Source of the DNA: Megalonaias nervosa
Taxonomy: Eukaryota > Mollusca > Bivalvia > Unionida > Unionidae
DNA: 64,000 nucleotides
Assembly: GCA_016617855.1 (NCBI GenBank)
Contig: JAECUM010003650.1
Span: 82,255-146,254, forward strand
Reading direction: 5' to 3'
Each line of letters begins with the position of its first letter. Within the stretch, counting starts at the first letter, position 1. Shown piece by piece: positions 11,000 to 22,544 of this stretch. The notes below the pieces were generated by a model. It was not told where the DNA came from and made no database searches. It worked only from the letters and a program-made list of their open reading frames with translations. A program made the translations under genes and the position numbers.

Positions 11000-12790
11000 A
11001 CTTCTTAGAAAGGGCAGATTCGGCACGTTCCTTATGTACACAGGGCGACCAGTTTTTTACCAGTTTGTTCTTCTCGAGCGACCTGCTCGAGCGCGTGCCA
11101 AATCGCGTTAAGTGGGATCTTAATTTTGTGTGCATACCCTGCCACACCATAACACTTGAGGTGTTATGCTTCCTGGTACTTACAATATGTCGATCAGTAA
11201 GCCATGTAGAAAGCCTAACATAAGCAATAGCAGAAATTATGATTGACCTTGATATTAAGCAACTGTTAAACGGGCAAACACGAAAGCCGGAAGTCAGAAC
11301 ATCGACTCGATCAAGTGAAACATTAGTACATCAGTGACCGCATCTTTGGGCTAGCGACTTCTAGAGCAGCGAAAGAGTACATAGGCGGACCTCTTACCGT
11401 CTGCGTGACTCAAGGCAATGAACGATGAAGAAGTAGCAAACATCTGGTGTCAAGATTATTGCTTCCATGGGGTTTATCTACTAGCTCTGTACCCAGCACT
11501 TGTGAGCTACTTTCTATCAATAGGTCATCGCGAAAACATTGTGTTAGACCTATAAATGACCCTCTGATCCATAATATTTTAAACGAGAATGAGCAGCTGC
11601 GCCTGATTCATATTTCATGACCAATTGCAACTGGTATATCATCTCTTATGTTTGTAAAAAAAATCAACGTCAAAAATAAAATAAGCAGTCATTGCAATAA
11701 TGGTAGCAAGGACGAAATGGTAGGTGGTACCCTTTCAGAAAGTGATGCCTGTTACTATGATTCAAATCCCAGGTAGAGTTCCCTCCAATAGGAGACTTGC
11801 TGCCATGATAAATCAACACCATGCTGACAAAATATTCAATCCCATCCATGATCCAGCAACGGCATACATTATAAACGCGACATGTCATTATTTGTTCGGC
11901 TGGTCTCGCATACGTATTACGCTGCTAGCACTCGTGCAAGCACCTGCAGCCACTATTCTAAAGATCGGCTCCTTTGATATGGAACAGCGAGTATGCGAAA
12001 AGCAAGCTCTGCACAAAAGATCTTGGAAACCTCCATTACCAAGGACCAATACTAGGCGAGCTTGAGGTCGGGCAGACGATGATTGCCAAAGGCTTGCGTA
12101 AAATGAAAGAGACAGACCTGCCTTGCCAGGCTGGACTTCGAAGACGCAGAGAAAACCATTATCATCACACAACCTAAGCTTTGGTTATAGGGCACGCTAA
12201 CTAAACAGGACGTCATTCCTGCCAAAATAATTACTCTGCCTAATTACTACGATTGCTAAAGTGTTTGGTACCACAAACACTATCTACTCGGTAGGAAAAG
12301 CAGGCAAACCCCAAGAGAATCCTAACTACTTAGAAACCGTATACCAGTGCTGTCACCGGATAAACGTTTTCCTATAGCTGCAGACGAGAAGCACATGACG
12401 TGTTTCACAAGTGATTGTGACCATCACCCTCCCATACGTGCATCTGCCTGACTGAGTTGAACTTGTCTATCACTGTCCACCCGTGCACATTCCGGCTTTG
12501 TGCGATAAACGTAACGTGGATAAGGTATTCTCTACCAGTGTGGAGTGCCATGAGGAAAACAGCGGGTGTGCCTATCAAATCTGAATCTCTCGGATCATGC
12601 AGTCGACTGGCACTATATAAATCTATGTGAGATCGAGCTCTCCGAGCACAAGTGGGTCAGCCAATTCACCGGAAATTGCGCTTAACGCGTACACAGCTTC
12701 GTCGAACTGTGCATGAATCACCATATTAAGCCGATGTACATGACATGGAATGTAATATGCATAATAGGATGAGCATATAATAGACAACAT
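11000..12790. other. No recognised gene; coding-like texture
   Basis: Several overlapping frames of 60-113 codons (plus 11724-12065 and 11974-12177, minus 12172-11888) lie in relatively GC-rich sequence. Their translations show no motif I can name. This may be further decayed virus-like DNA. I make no functional call. Confidence 0.35.
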
Positions 12791-12796
12791 TGTTCT

Positions 12797-13060
12797 CTAT
12801 GGCGGCAATAACTTTTGTTGCACACGTACATTCTTCAGCAGGGTGGCGACTACCGAGCTGAACTGCAGTTTAGCCTTTTTTACCTTACGCTGCAACTTAG
12901 CCCTTACCTTGTCGTAGCCGCATGCCAGGCATAACTCATCTATGCAGGCCTCCTTTCGGCAGAAACAGCATGGCACTGGTAACTCGTTTCCTTTATGTAG
13001 TCTCTCACGGTCCACCTTGACGTAGTCCAGCTGGAATGGAGCTCCACATGCTACATGCAC
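12797..13060 (-). CDS. Small Cys-rich basic ORF, unknown
   Basis: An 87-codon minus-strand frame starts at an ATG (13060). A Cys cluster, PVPCCFCRKEACIDELCLAC, is followed by a strongly basic helix, KVRAKLQRKVKKAKLQ. The C-x2-C ... C-x4-C-x2-C spacing suggests a metal-binding knuckle and the basic tail suggests nucleic-acid binding. Both are inference from composition. No splice sites or neighbours support a host gene; the context is virus-like relic DNA. It could be a fragment of a larger broken gene. Confidence 0.3.
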   Translation of the reverse strand: MHVACGAPFQLDYVKVDRERLHKGNELPVPCCFCRKEACIDELCLACGYDKVRAKLQRKVKKAKLQFSSVVATLLKNVRVQQKLLPP

Positions 13061-13429
13061 ATATTAGTACCCTTCCTCTCGAAGGCATATAAAAGAGATA
13101 CTATTTGGTGCACAAATTGTGTAAGACCTGCTAGGGTCGTGGACCGTCACCATTCCCTACCCCGGTTCTCCACTGGCTGGCTCTACCGGTCACTTATGAT
13201 CTGCTTATCGACCATTAATAATTCTTCCGCCGCGGCAATCAGTACTACCCTTGTTTGGATATCACCTCAGAACTGATGGTTGAAGTGTTTTCTGTTTATA
13301 TTTAGATAGTCTGTTCGCTCCTCCTCCTCCCACTCGACTGCTTTGCATTTCTTGAGGTTCAGACTTGAATAATATTATTTCACTGTTACCAATAAATATT
13401 TCCCTAAACTAATTACATACAAAATCGTT

Positions 13430-13591
13430 GGGGGCCCCGCGTGGCCGAGTGGTCTAAAGAGCTCACCATTACGGATCATTGACATCTCACCTTTGTCTGC
13501 GTGGGTTTGAATCTCGGATTAGGCCAATGTATATCCTATCATGTGTTGAAAAATGGCGCTAAACCCTACAACAACTACAACAACAAAATTA
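13430..13591 (+). mobile_element. tRNA-Leu-like SINE, internally deleted copy
   Basis: The head gtggccgagtggtctaaag (A box) and gggtttgaatct (B box) match the SINE at 49329. After ggccaatgt the sequence jumps to atatcctatcatgtgttgaa, so about 95 bases of the middle present in the 49329 copy are missing. The tail is a CAA-rich run ending near 13591, beside a (TA)n tract. Confidence 0.85.
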
Positions 13592-13610
13592 TTTTATGTG
13601 ACATTTTCTG

Positions 13611-13615
<5 letters not shown>

Positions 13616-13684
<69 letters not shown>
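13616..13684. repeat. (TA)n microsatellite
   Basis: About 70 bases of uninterrupted TA just downstream of the deleted SINE. Confidence 0.97.
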
Positions 13685-13688
<4 letters not shown>

Positions 13689-13889
13689 AAAATTCTACAT
13701 ACTTTCGAATACATTATTTGCCTGTACATTCCTGGTCACAAGAATGATTTAGTGATGTCAATAATAACGTGCTAAAGGATCCCTTAAGTAGTAAAGCATT
13801 CCCTTATGTATTGCTCAAGAAGGAGTACATTTTACTGCATTTCTATCTGACTGAAACAATGTTTTACACACGATTCTCTTGCCAAAACG

Positions 13890-14206
13890 GACCGATCCGG
13901 TGACCTAGTGGTTAGAGCGTCCGCCTCTGATGCGGGTGGTCGCGGGTTGGAACCCCGACTGAGTCATATCAAAGACTTATAAAAATGGTACTAACAGCTG
14001 TCTTGCTAGGCGCTCGACATTGAGACCTTAGTATTAGAACTAGTCGGTCTGGTGCCAGGACAATGTGACTGGGTGGGACATCATGCTACATGTCTGCGGC
14101 ATCATGCCCTGGTGCTAGACATCACTATAAACTGTGGACATCGTAGCGATATGACTGAAAAATTGTTAATGCTACGTTAAAAATCCAAATCACATCCACA
14201 CATGCA
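13890..14206 (+). mobile_element. Second tRNA-derived SINE family, 12-bp target duplication
   Basis: The head has tRNA-like promoter boxes: tagtggttagagcg (A box) and gcgggttggaacccc (B box). A roughly 230-base unrelated body follows, with gtgactgggtgggacatcat and catcatgccctggtgctag. The perfect 12-mer cttgccaaaacg lies at 13878-13889 and again at 14207-14218, fixing both ends and showing RNA-mediated insertion. The body resembles a core domain I recall from mollusc SINEs (the Meta-type group). This copy is full length by its flanks. Confidence 0.85.
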
Positions 14207-15236
14207 CTTGCCAAAACGAATTATGCAGAACTAGGAAACGTAATTTTATCCCCCCCCCCCATCCGACCGCCTCAACCCTCCACATTTCTCTATCCTGCAG
14301 CGAGTGTTTTGTTCTCGAGAACAAAAAGCAATGATATAATTACACGAAGGGAGAAAACTAATGATATTCATTAATTTGAAGTCGTACAGTATAATTTATT
14401 TTATATGCCATTGGAGAAAATTAATGAATATAGTCTACGTGAAAAAACAGAGGGTATTGAAGCATCTTAAAATCATTAAAATGTGAGCGATAAGAATTTC
14501 TTCGTATTTCATAATTAGTTTTGCAGAAAGACAACGCCCTTTATTCTTTCACACATCACTGGACCTTATGATTAAATTTTGCAACTAACCATATCATTGG
14601 CATGTTAAAAGAACGAATGTTAATTTCATTTCTATGTCTCCATATTAAGATTGCTCCATTTTCTGCTCGCGGTAATGGAACTTTAGCTTTAAGTATGCTT
14701 CAGCGAACTCAGTATCTTTCACACCATTCATGTCTATTCTTCCAGAGGAAAGGCCACAACAGAATCTCAAATACATTGCATATACTGCTCTGTCGGTTCC
14801 TACTGGAATTGCCATCTATTATGTTTTGCGCAGGAGGAGTCCCGTGAAGGTGTGTATTTTTATAGACTAACCGCGATTTTACATTTGATTTTGGTTGCCT
14901 TCGTATATTTTATGGATCCTCAAGGAAAGGTGACAAGAGGCATTTCACTCAGGTGAAAAATTGCAGGTAAACAGGAACAAGGAAGACAAGAGAAGACCAA
15001 CAAAAACACAAATAATGAGTTAATTATAAAACGGCTTTTAAAATTTCTGTATTTACATCCATTTTATGCAGTGTTAGCAGTGCCGGGCGTGCACTTAAAT
15101 AAGGGTATAATTTCAACAACAAAGTCGCTTTATTTCTGTATTAATTACAATGATATAACTGATGTAAATTTATCAATAGCTGATATCCCTCTAACAGGAA
15201 TCTTCGTCGTCGTCGTCATCACCATTATTGTTGTTA

Positions 15237-15238
<2 letters not shown>

Positions 15239-15282
<44 letters not shown>

Positions 15283-15285
15283 CAA
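15239..15285. repeat. (TTA)n microsatellite
   Basis: A continuous TTA run of about 45 bases. Confidence 0.95.
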
Positions 15286-15849
15286 TCGGTAATGAATTGG
15301 TGCGGTTATGTTTTGCTTTTCCCTTCGTTCATAAGTGTGTATCCATTCGTTGAGGCCTAAAACCCTATTTCACCTACATTCACGAATATTAAAAGCGGGT
15401 GCACCGAAACAAGGTCAAAGTGTCACAGTTCTCACGCTTGAATTACTTTTGTATTTTCGATTCTTCATTCTTTACCACTTATGTTGTACAGTCATGAACA
15501 TTGACTTAAAAAATTAAATAATGCTGAAAATAGGTCAATTGACCAAGTTGTCACTCTTGTGTAACATATACTTTACGCTAATCGTCCATTATGACACTAT
15601 CTTAGACCTAATTTCACCTTCATTCATAAAAATTGGTATATGATGTAACTCATTGATTTGAGACTCAACCATACAAAGAAATACGTGATGACTGTGTATG
15701 TTTTGCATTTTCAGTCTACCTTTTTACTACGTCTTCAGCATTTTTAACCAGAGTATATATAAATAAACTTATTGTTTATATTTCGGTAATGATACTTTGC
15801 ATCGTAATGATTGTGTCTTGCAGTAATATTTTATTCATCTGCACGTTTG

Positions 15850-16404
15850 TACAGACTCCTCTATTCACTTCAAGAATTTAAGGATACTTCTCAGCTTGCT
15901 TGCATCCCTGTTTACTTACAAATTTCTAGGCCCATATGGAAATGTCCGGTTTTGAAAAACACAAAACTTGTGAAGTTTAGCTGTCAGGAATCTTTTGGCA
16001 CATTAAGGTCCATATGTAAAGCTGCACCAGTTCTTTCATCACCAAATTTCAGTCAATTATTGAAAACATATGTTGTTCCTAGTGATGTCTGGATTGGTGG
16101 AGTATTGAATCAAGAGGATAAAGATAGAATGACTCTTCCAGTATGTTATTTTTTTTCAAACTAAAGTATTAGAAGGCATGTTTCGCTTTGATATTAGGTT
16201 GCAGCATTTGGAAGTGTATATAAATTCGGCCCTTCATCTGTTTATTGTATTCAGTGATCACAATCCTCTCACTGACTTTAACATAGTAAAATTAAAACTC
16301 GGAAACTGCCGAGGTCGTGTTTAAAATACTGCAAAATGCCCAATGATATTAGACATATCAGGGGAAAATATAACCTGATTACAGATGCACTCTCACATGT
16401 ATAG
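15850..16404 (+). pseudogene. Gypsy (Gmr1-type) RT thumb/RNase H relic
   Basis: A plus-strand frame to 16164 carries KAAPVLSSPNFSQ and ends MTLPVCYFFSN. This aligns along its length with the RT-thumb/RNase H part of the minus-strand element at 53440-53739. In shifted frames, IVFSDHNPLTDF and finally LITDALSHV followed by a stop (16402-16404) match the VVFSDHNPLTF and LIADALSRV ends of that element. The first catalytic region reads VPSD where VDASD is expected, so RNase H is dead. The frame stops with RNase H and no integrase follows, as in the 52-57 kb element. Confidence 0.75.
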
Positions 16405-16540
16405 AAGTACCATATTACTTTATTCTGTGTGGTTATGTTGAATATCATTCATAAAACATCTTTAATTATAATTATTATAGTAACATATGTGGATTTGATT
16501 AATGTGCAACTAAAAGGTTTTTGTACAAATTTATGTTTTT

Positions 16541-16575
16541 ATGAGGGGATGTGTTATGAAATTGTTAATTTATAA
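16541..16575 (+). other. Polypurine tract and start of a decayed 3' LTR
   Basis: gaggggatg (16543-16551) is immediately followed by TGTTATG at 16552. The related element has the same layout on the minus strand: gaggggaag, then TGTTATC. The gap from the RNase H stop is about 140 bases in both. The LTR body beyond about 16575 does not obviously match the other LTRs and its far end was not found. Confidence 0.6.
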
Positions 16576-16760
16576 TGTCTTCCTGACTCTCTCCATGATG
16601 GTAAGTCGTAAATGAAGCTTTTGCCTACATGACTTTTGTCATTCTTTTAAGTTGGAAAAAGAAGACACTGATAATAGAGTTCAAGGTCTCGCCATTTTTA
16701 TGAGTTATTTAAATTGTCCATTAGAATTCCGGAATATTCTTTTACGTCGTAGGTCAAGTG

Positions 16761-16763
<3 letters not shown>

Positions 16764-16824
<61 letters not shown>
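16764..16824. repeat. (TA)n microsatellite
   Basis: About 60 bases of uninterrupted TA. Confidence 0.97.
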
Positions 16825-16827
<3 letters not shown>

Positions 16828-17164
16828 GCTGGTAAGCAATATATTTCATTCCTGTATTAGATCTGTTACTGAGAAACTAGTGAGCGTGCGGTTGTGATAA
16901 AATCAGAAATCATTATTGAGGAATTATTAGTTTAGATCATTCATTGGAATTACTAAATTGATCATTGACATTTTATTTAATAAATTGCTTTTAATTATTG
17001 AGAATTCATTCAAAGATATTCTGGATTACATCATTAGTGTATCCTCACTTTAAAAACTAAATATATATCAGGAGATTCAAGACAATTGGAAATCGTTCGT
17101 AAAACTGTATATATGATTAAGACTAGCTTCAGATTTTACCGTACAGGTCATTTAATGGATCGCA

Positions 17165-17640
17165 TCGGTGATAAACGTAAAATATGATGACAACAGGCAT
17201 TTTGAATGGGCAGTCTTATACGCGTTGCATCAGCTAGCGATAATACCGAAAAGCCTCGAAGATATAAACAATACTTATGCTAACTTAAGTTGATAACATT
17301 GAATTTTCTGTACAGGTTACTGACATCAGTAAGTTTCAACGACTCAACCCAGACATTGCCGTCAATTTGTTTGTTTGGAATAAAAACATAAAGCCAATTC
17401 GATTATCCACTGTGAAATGCGCGCGGACAATACTGATTTGTTATTATTAAGCGACATGGATGGTTCAGTAGTGCAGGATCATTAAGTGAGGATAAAAGAT
17501 TTCCCAGGAATGGTATGCAGCTATAAAAGTCATAAGGATAAAACATTCCATGCAGACGTTGCATGCATGAGCTTAATACACGAACGTTAATTGACGATCA
17601 TAAATTTTATGCCGGCTGAAACATTGAGAAACAACATCGG
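17165..17640 (+). pseudogene. Polinton protein-primed DNA polymerase B, N-terminal relic
   Basis: From 17165 the frame reads VINVKYDDNRHFEWAVLYAL, the 'N-DN-CFxWxVLxALH' block that opens this part of Polinton pPolB. After frameshifts, VTDISKFQRLNPDIAVNLF (from about 17316) matches the next conserved block. Around 17530 there is a remnant of the Cys/His segment that follows, with KDKTFHAD and a later HER. The protein replicates the virus-like element by protein priming. At least three frame breaks and stops are present. The polymerase continues in the relic at 18.3 kb on the same strand. Confidence 0.55.
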
Positions 17641-18299
17641 ATAATAACGCAAGAACACGGCAAGAACATTTTGAAATTGTGTTTCGTAATCTTCGCCTGT
17701 GTGGTAGCCACTACACATTGCAAGCAGCAGCAACGGTGTTAAATGCACCAATAACCGGCACCCCAAACACGATGAAAAATACGTCAACAGCATCAAATGT
17801 ACCAATAACATTCAACCCAAACACGATAAAACCACATGAAGTTTTAACTGGGTCAAGTGCATTTTATTGATCCGCTGCAGTTTATCAATTACAGCCTGGA
17901 CAAACTGTGAGCAACCTCGCAGCGAATAGTTACGGTTAATATAAATATCACTTGTCCATACGGTGGTACCATTAATGGTGGAATAATACGTTTACTCACC
18001 TGCAAAGGAATCTATCACTACGAGTAAAAAAACGATTGGAACATATTTGCTGAAATTCAGATACCACCAATCGAGTCATTTCATTCGTGGTTGTTTCGCG
18101 AATGTACTTCTGTCAACGACAACGCACAAATATGTGGCACACCGTTGCTTGTCAGAATCTTTCGTCACCAGGCATGGCATTGGATTAGCTTTGGTTAAAC
18201 TCCAGGGTTGAACTGGTGTTTTTAGGAGGCATGACCAGTATCTGTCAAGCTAGGAATTTCGACGGTACTCCATCAATACACTTGAGGTAACATCCCGAA

Positions 18300-18507
18300 A
18301 GGATAAGATCCCTTTCCCAAACATTTGCATGACGTATCATTACGGCAACAATCTTTATGAATGGGTTATCATGCAGCACATGCCTGTTGGTGGGCTAGAC
18401 TGGACTGATATCGACCAGATAGGCATTCACAAACATGCACATGAGTATGGTCATAACAATGATCATGGATACCTTTTTGAATATGATTTGGATCCAGGTA
18501 AATAATG
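18300..18507 (+). pseudogene. Polinton DNA polymerase B, palm-entry relic
   Basis: An open plus-strand stretch contains YGNNLYEWVIMQHMPVGG and, after a short insert, HGYLFEYDLDP. This corresponds to the family's 'DANNLYGWAMxxxLPxGGF' and 'GYxLEVDLxYP' segments. The expected Asp before the NN pair has become Gly. About 650 bases separate it from the N-terminal piece, with no alignable sequence in between. Downstream to 19.5 kb I see only short possible continuations. Confidence 0.55.
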
Positions 18508-19677
18508 TTTTTGGAGCAGTTTCTGTGTTGTTAACAAAATATTGTGTTGGTTCCTGTTTTGCATGTTCACATTCATCACGACCAGGCAACTGTCTTACCA
18601 GCACATTTGTCTTAGAATTTTTCTTCGATATGCTTGTTGGTTTTACTAAACAGAGTATGGTCTTTTGAATACTAGTTAGTATCAGATTCATTTACTAAAC
18701 TCAGCTCAACCATGTACGATAACACGTCTCCGGTTGTGTTGTGCATCAAAGGTAAATTTAGCTTCCTTGGATCTTGTCGTGGCCATTTTAGCAGTGAACT
18801 TGAATACATACGTTCAGGCGCATCTGCGAGCCTGATGAATCTTTGTACGTCAACGGCTCCCCTTCCTTCTATCTGCTATCAATACTTACCATACTTACAG
18901 CGTATTGGTAAGAACGTTCCCGTACCCGATCATGTGGGAGAAGTACAAGATCAGCCTGATGCACTTTGATGGGTGTTCTCACATAAAACCATCAAGGGAA
19001 ATCTTGTATGGTCTGTGTGGGTAAATCTGCGATAATGCTTGTTTAGGTAGTCATGTTTGAGCAATCCCATATGTGACTTTTGCCGCGGTCGCTAACGTTT
19101 CAACAGCGGATTCAACGTTATAATACTAACTAAACTCGGACTTCAGTATATTTTTCATAAAGTCTATTTGTTAATTACTCTATCTTATTCATGTTTATTT
19201 TACCTGGGCAGACTTTTTTCTGCAGTAGGCGGAGTGCTAACGCAATCATAGCCTTTATAACCCTTTAATGTTCCATATGGTGCTTGTTTCTCCAAGTGTA
19301 CGATTAATTGCATTCAAGTCATGGATGGGATCCGCATCTATAAGTTACGGCACATGGATATCACTTGATGCTTGGTATGCGAGATCATGTTGCTAACATG
19401 GAGTATCGACACGAATTATACGTCTTTTACAAGACTAGGTTGGTAGTTAGAATCAAGTCGTATATCCAGCCGCGTTCAAGGCCCACAGTGAATGTATTCA
19501 TCGGTGTGCTTTTCACCAAGGTATTTGTGTCGCCGTCCCTCGGGTAGTTTTGTTAATGTGGAAACGACATCACATCTGGCGACCCTTTTAAGAACGTGAG
19601 CCGATCAGCTCCACAGCGAACACAACTTCAAGTGATCGCGGCTATGCCATTATAGATCTTTGAATTCAGTTTGGATT

Positions 19678-19735
19678 TGAATTCAGTTTCAGTGTGGTGT
19701 CTGAATTGGATTCAGTTTCAGTGTGGTGTCTAATA
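19678..19735. repeat. Two tandem copies of a ~30-bp unit
   Basis: ttcagtttcagtgtggtgtct occurs twice in direct succession, each preceded by a gaatt-type motif. It is a small duplication of no clear origin. Confidence 0.7.
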
Positions 19736-19894
19736 CAATGTTAAATATGACTGTGCTGCACAACAAGTGATTTTTAAAACTGCATCAAAAAAAAAAAAAA
19801 AAAAATAATAATAATGGAAAAAAGCTCTGGCTTTTCCGTCATTCTCCTGAAGAGAAAAACCAAACTAATCACGCAGGGTAAATGTTCCAAAAAC

Positions 19895-20260
19895 TCAGTT
19901 TGCGCACTAAATATTGGCCCGGCTGGATCTGGGAAACCTCAGCTGTTGCTGAATATGATTCTGATATGGTCAACGTAGGATTGGTTGTGCATAATTCCAC
20001 AATTGACTTCATTCCTACAGACGATAAGGCTCCGACCATTGACGACCTTGATTCGAGTGAGGATAATCTTGTTGTGTACGATGATATCATGCTTGAACAC
20101 CCAGATTAACCCAAGCGAATATTTGCCAGTTTCCAACAGAAGGACACAGACATGATCTGTATAACACATCAATACGCGCAAATACCTAAAGTGGTTCACG
20201 ACAACTGTAATATGTTGACGATATTTCATGGCATTGATGCGCATGGACTCGCAAACATTC
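19895..20260 (+). pseudogene. Polinton packaging ATPase (A32-like) relic
   Basis: A Walker A loop GPAGSGKP is encoded at 19916-19939; the usual final Thr/Ser is Pro here. In the next frame LVVYDDIMLEHP supplies the Walker B segment, followed by an in-frame TAA. Then ICITHQYAQIPK and HDNCN correspond to the 'YLxQxYxxIPKxxRDNxN' sensor region. Together these are diagnostic of the A32-type ATPase that packages Polinton/adintovirus-type genomes. One frameshift (A to B), one stop and the Walker A substitution make it inactive. It lies downstream of the polymerase relic on the same strand, so both probably belong to one element. Confidence 0.6.
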
Positions 20261-20559
20261 GTTGGACCTGATGTGATGCTGATTACTCATGTGATTAGTT
20301 TCGGAATATGTTCGTTCAGGCCCCACATAGTTTCTCACTATTGACGTGACTGGTGGCCCAATCAGTGTTTGAGCCTCTTCGGACATGACTATTTAAACGA
20401 TTATGATAAATATAATACAAACATTGCAAGTGAGATCATAGTACAGTATAGGGCGTAACGCCGCAAAAAGCTGATGTGAATTACAGCAACTGACCGGTCA
20501 TAATACAGCTGGCATCCAAAGTATCAAGATGTGTTACAGTCCTGACAAACGTCGTAGAA

Positions 20560-21444
20560 ATATTTTGTGTGTCAAACAAAGATCTGCACCATTGCTCACG
20601 CAAACAATTGGAACCGCGGCGCAAGTGGAGGCAATGGTAAGAACAAAGTAAAATGTGGAACTATCGTTATCGAAGGATATTAGAAAAGCCACTCGGGCAA
20701 CTACAGAGGAAGCAGAAAGCTTCCTAGAGGCTTGTGCTTCAGCCAGGAAGACATTGTAGAATGTCTAGGAACTGTTGGTGTAATCGCAAAAGACAGCCAC
20801 GAACTTGATGAAGACGTTAGAGTGCCAACTGAGAAGCTTACACCACTGCTGGTTTTCAAATCAATGATGAAAACACCACATCGACAGTAGACCTTTGAGA
20901 ATCTTATATATCCCGTTCTTAAAATAGCACCAGAATGGAAAGAGTCCGTGTTGACCCCCCCCCCAAAAAAAACATCCGGATCATTTACCAACAAGTGGTC
21001 CAGGTTGGTATATTATGCCAGGTATAAACCAGCCGTTCGTGAGGCAAGGGAATATTATAATATCATAATCGATACATTCCAATTTAAGGCGAAGAAATAT
21101 TCCCAGATATTATGAAAATATTGAGGGAAAATCTTTCAAACGAGGAGCACGGCGGCGAACACATTAACGCGAACCCGAACCGAAAACAAAATTAACAGAC
21201 GTACTTGGACCGAACCAGAACCTCTACCCAGCTGCATCCTAAGAAAAATTTGAATCCCCAATGGAAAAGTACTTTAAAGATGTACAGCGAAGAACGAAAA
21301 CAGGAGATTGCACATCTGGGTATATTTGACAAGCATTTTCCTATACCTGTGAACTATTTTATGAAACAGTCGATCAATGCAATCCTTCTTTTCAATGGAG
21401 GCACCAAGCATGTGAACGTAGTCTGTAACCAGTCAAGCTGGTGA
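20560..21444 (+). pseudogene. Unrecognised continuation of the Polinton-like relic
   Basis: Short open plus-strand pieces include EEAESFLEACASARKTL near 20.7 kb and an 79-codon frame at 21205-21444 with ERKQEIAHLGIFDKHFPIP. They have a coding-like composition and follow the ATPase on the same strand, but I cannot name a family. A run of nine C then A-rich bases at 20947 breaks the reading. Confidence 0.25.
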
Positions 21445-21984
21445 TTGCCGCTCTAACTGGAACCACAAAGTCTCAATGGGTAGTTACTTTTTTATGTAAC
21501 AACTAAATGCAGTGTCTACATCGAACTAAAATTAGTTGTCGGTTATAACAGCGGTCTTCTTTTACTATGTAGCTTTCCATTATACAACAGTGCCTCCTTT
21601 ATCATTGTGAACTATAATTATTTATTTGATGAAGAGTTATTCTGAGAACAAGTGTTTCCCACGATGTCATGAATACCCAACGGTAAGAAGTGTATCATGA
21701 AATTTCTGAGGGTCTATAAAGTTGTTTCCTTTATTAATTCCCAAATTATAGATGAATGGAACAAATTAATTCGTAGCAGGTATTGTTTTTAAATATTAAC
21801 AGACACATTCAATAGTTACGCTTGTGTCTCTATTTGTGCATAAGACACCTATGAGATTTAATTTTTAAAATACGTTTTTGTTTTAATTTAGATATATGTA
21901 CCATGTATTTTGAAATTAAAACGTCCTCTTCATTATCATTATCATCTCTTTCTTGTTATTATTATTATTATTATTATTATTGCC

Positions 21985-22061
21985 ACACAACCAGCCAGAT
22001 GCTCCAACACCATCTGCTATTTCTCTGCAGGATGAACTAAAGAGCATATCTCCAGAAACAG
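21985..22061 (+). CDS. Candidate exon, duplicated Thr-rich gene (upstream)
   Basis: An open plus-strand stretch encodes QPDAPTPSAISLQDELKSI and ends CCAGAAACAG|GTAATA, a plausible phase-1 donor. Phase 1 matches the starts of the later candidate exons, so it would splice in frame to them (G|AT, Asp). The acceptor is unclear: either tttctctgcag at 22030 or further up, past the TTA repeat. The product is unknown. Confidence 0.3.
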
Positions 22062-22329
22062 GTAATATATACATCATTTTTTCCTTAAAATTACAAACCA
22101 TCAACGTATCTTCCAGAATTATAGTTGTAGATTCAATTGGAAAAAAAAAAGAATTGTGTAATTCTCTGCGAAAGGCAGCTCTCTTAAAGAAATGTAAACA
22201 TGGTGAGCATGGCGTTACATTTCGCCTTCATTAATGCAACATTAGTGGTCTTTAGTTCTCTAAATTGGACATCATGGGATTTGTTTGGCAAATTGTTGCT
22301 GCTGGATGATTGAGATATGACTCGAACTG

Positions 22330-22544
22330 CACTTCGCTGAAACGCAGGACAACTTTCATCACTATTCTATGTCTCAGCAGTTTGTGTCTGCTTTGCTTAT
22401 CGGTTGGATCAGATTGGGAAAACAGCGGTAATATCGTTATTTTTAGGTATGTATTTGACCTACTGATCAGCATTTTATATCTTACAATATTGTTTTCGAT
22501 TATCTCCGGAACATCAGCGATAAATACTTTTGCCTCTGCTGGAG
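22330..22544 (+). CDS. Candidate exon end, module copy 1
   Basis: The frame includes CLSVGSDWENSGNI and ISGTSAINTFASAG and ends GGAG|GTAAGA at 22544, a strong phase-1 donor. Copy 2 at 23567 has the same CLSVG...EN...I and ISGTSAI segments in the same frame and the same donor. Retention of frame between diverged copies supports a coding origin. I do not recognise the domain. Its 5' limit is not clear. Confidence 0.35.

Noticed and set aside
13432..13530. A functional tRNA-Leu gene (also at 49329 and 44872)
   Set aside because: The A and B boxes are tRNA-like, but the acceptor ends do not pair and a SINE body follows with target duplications.
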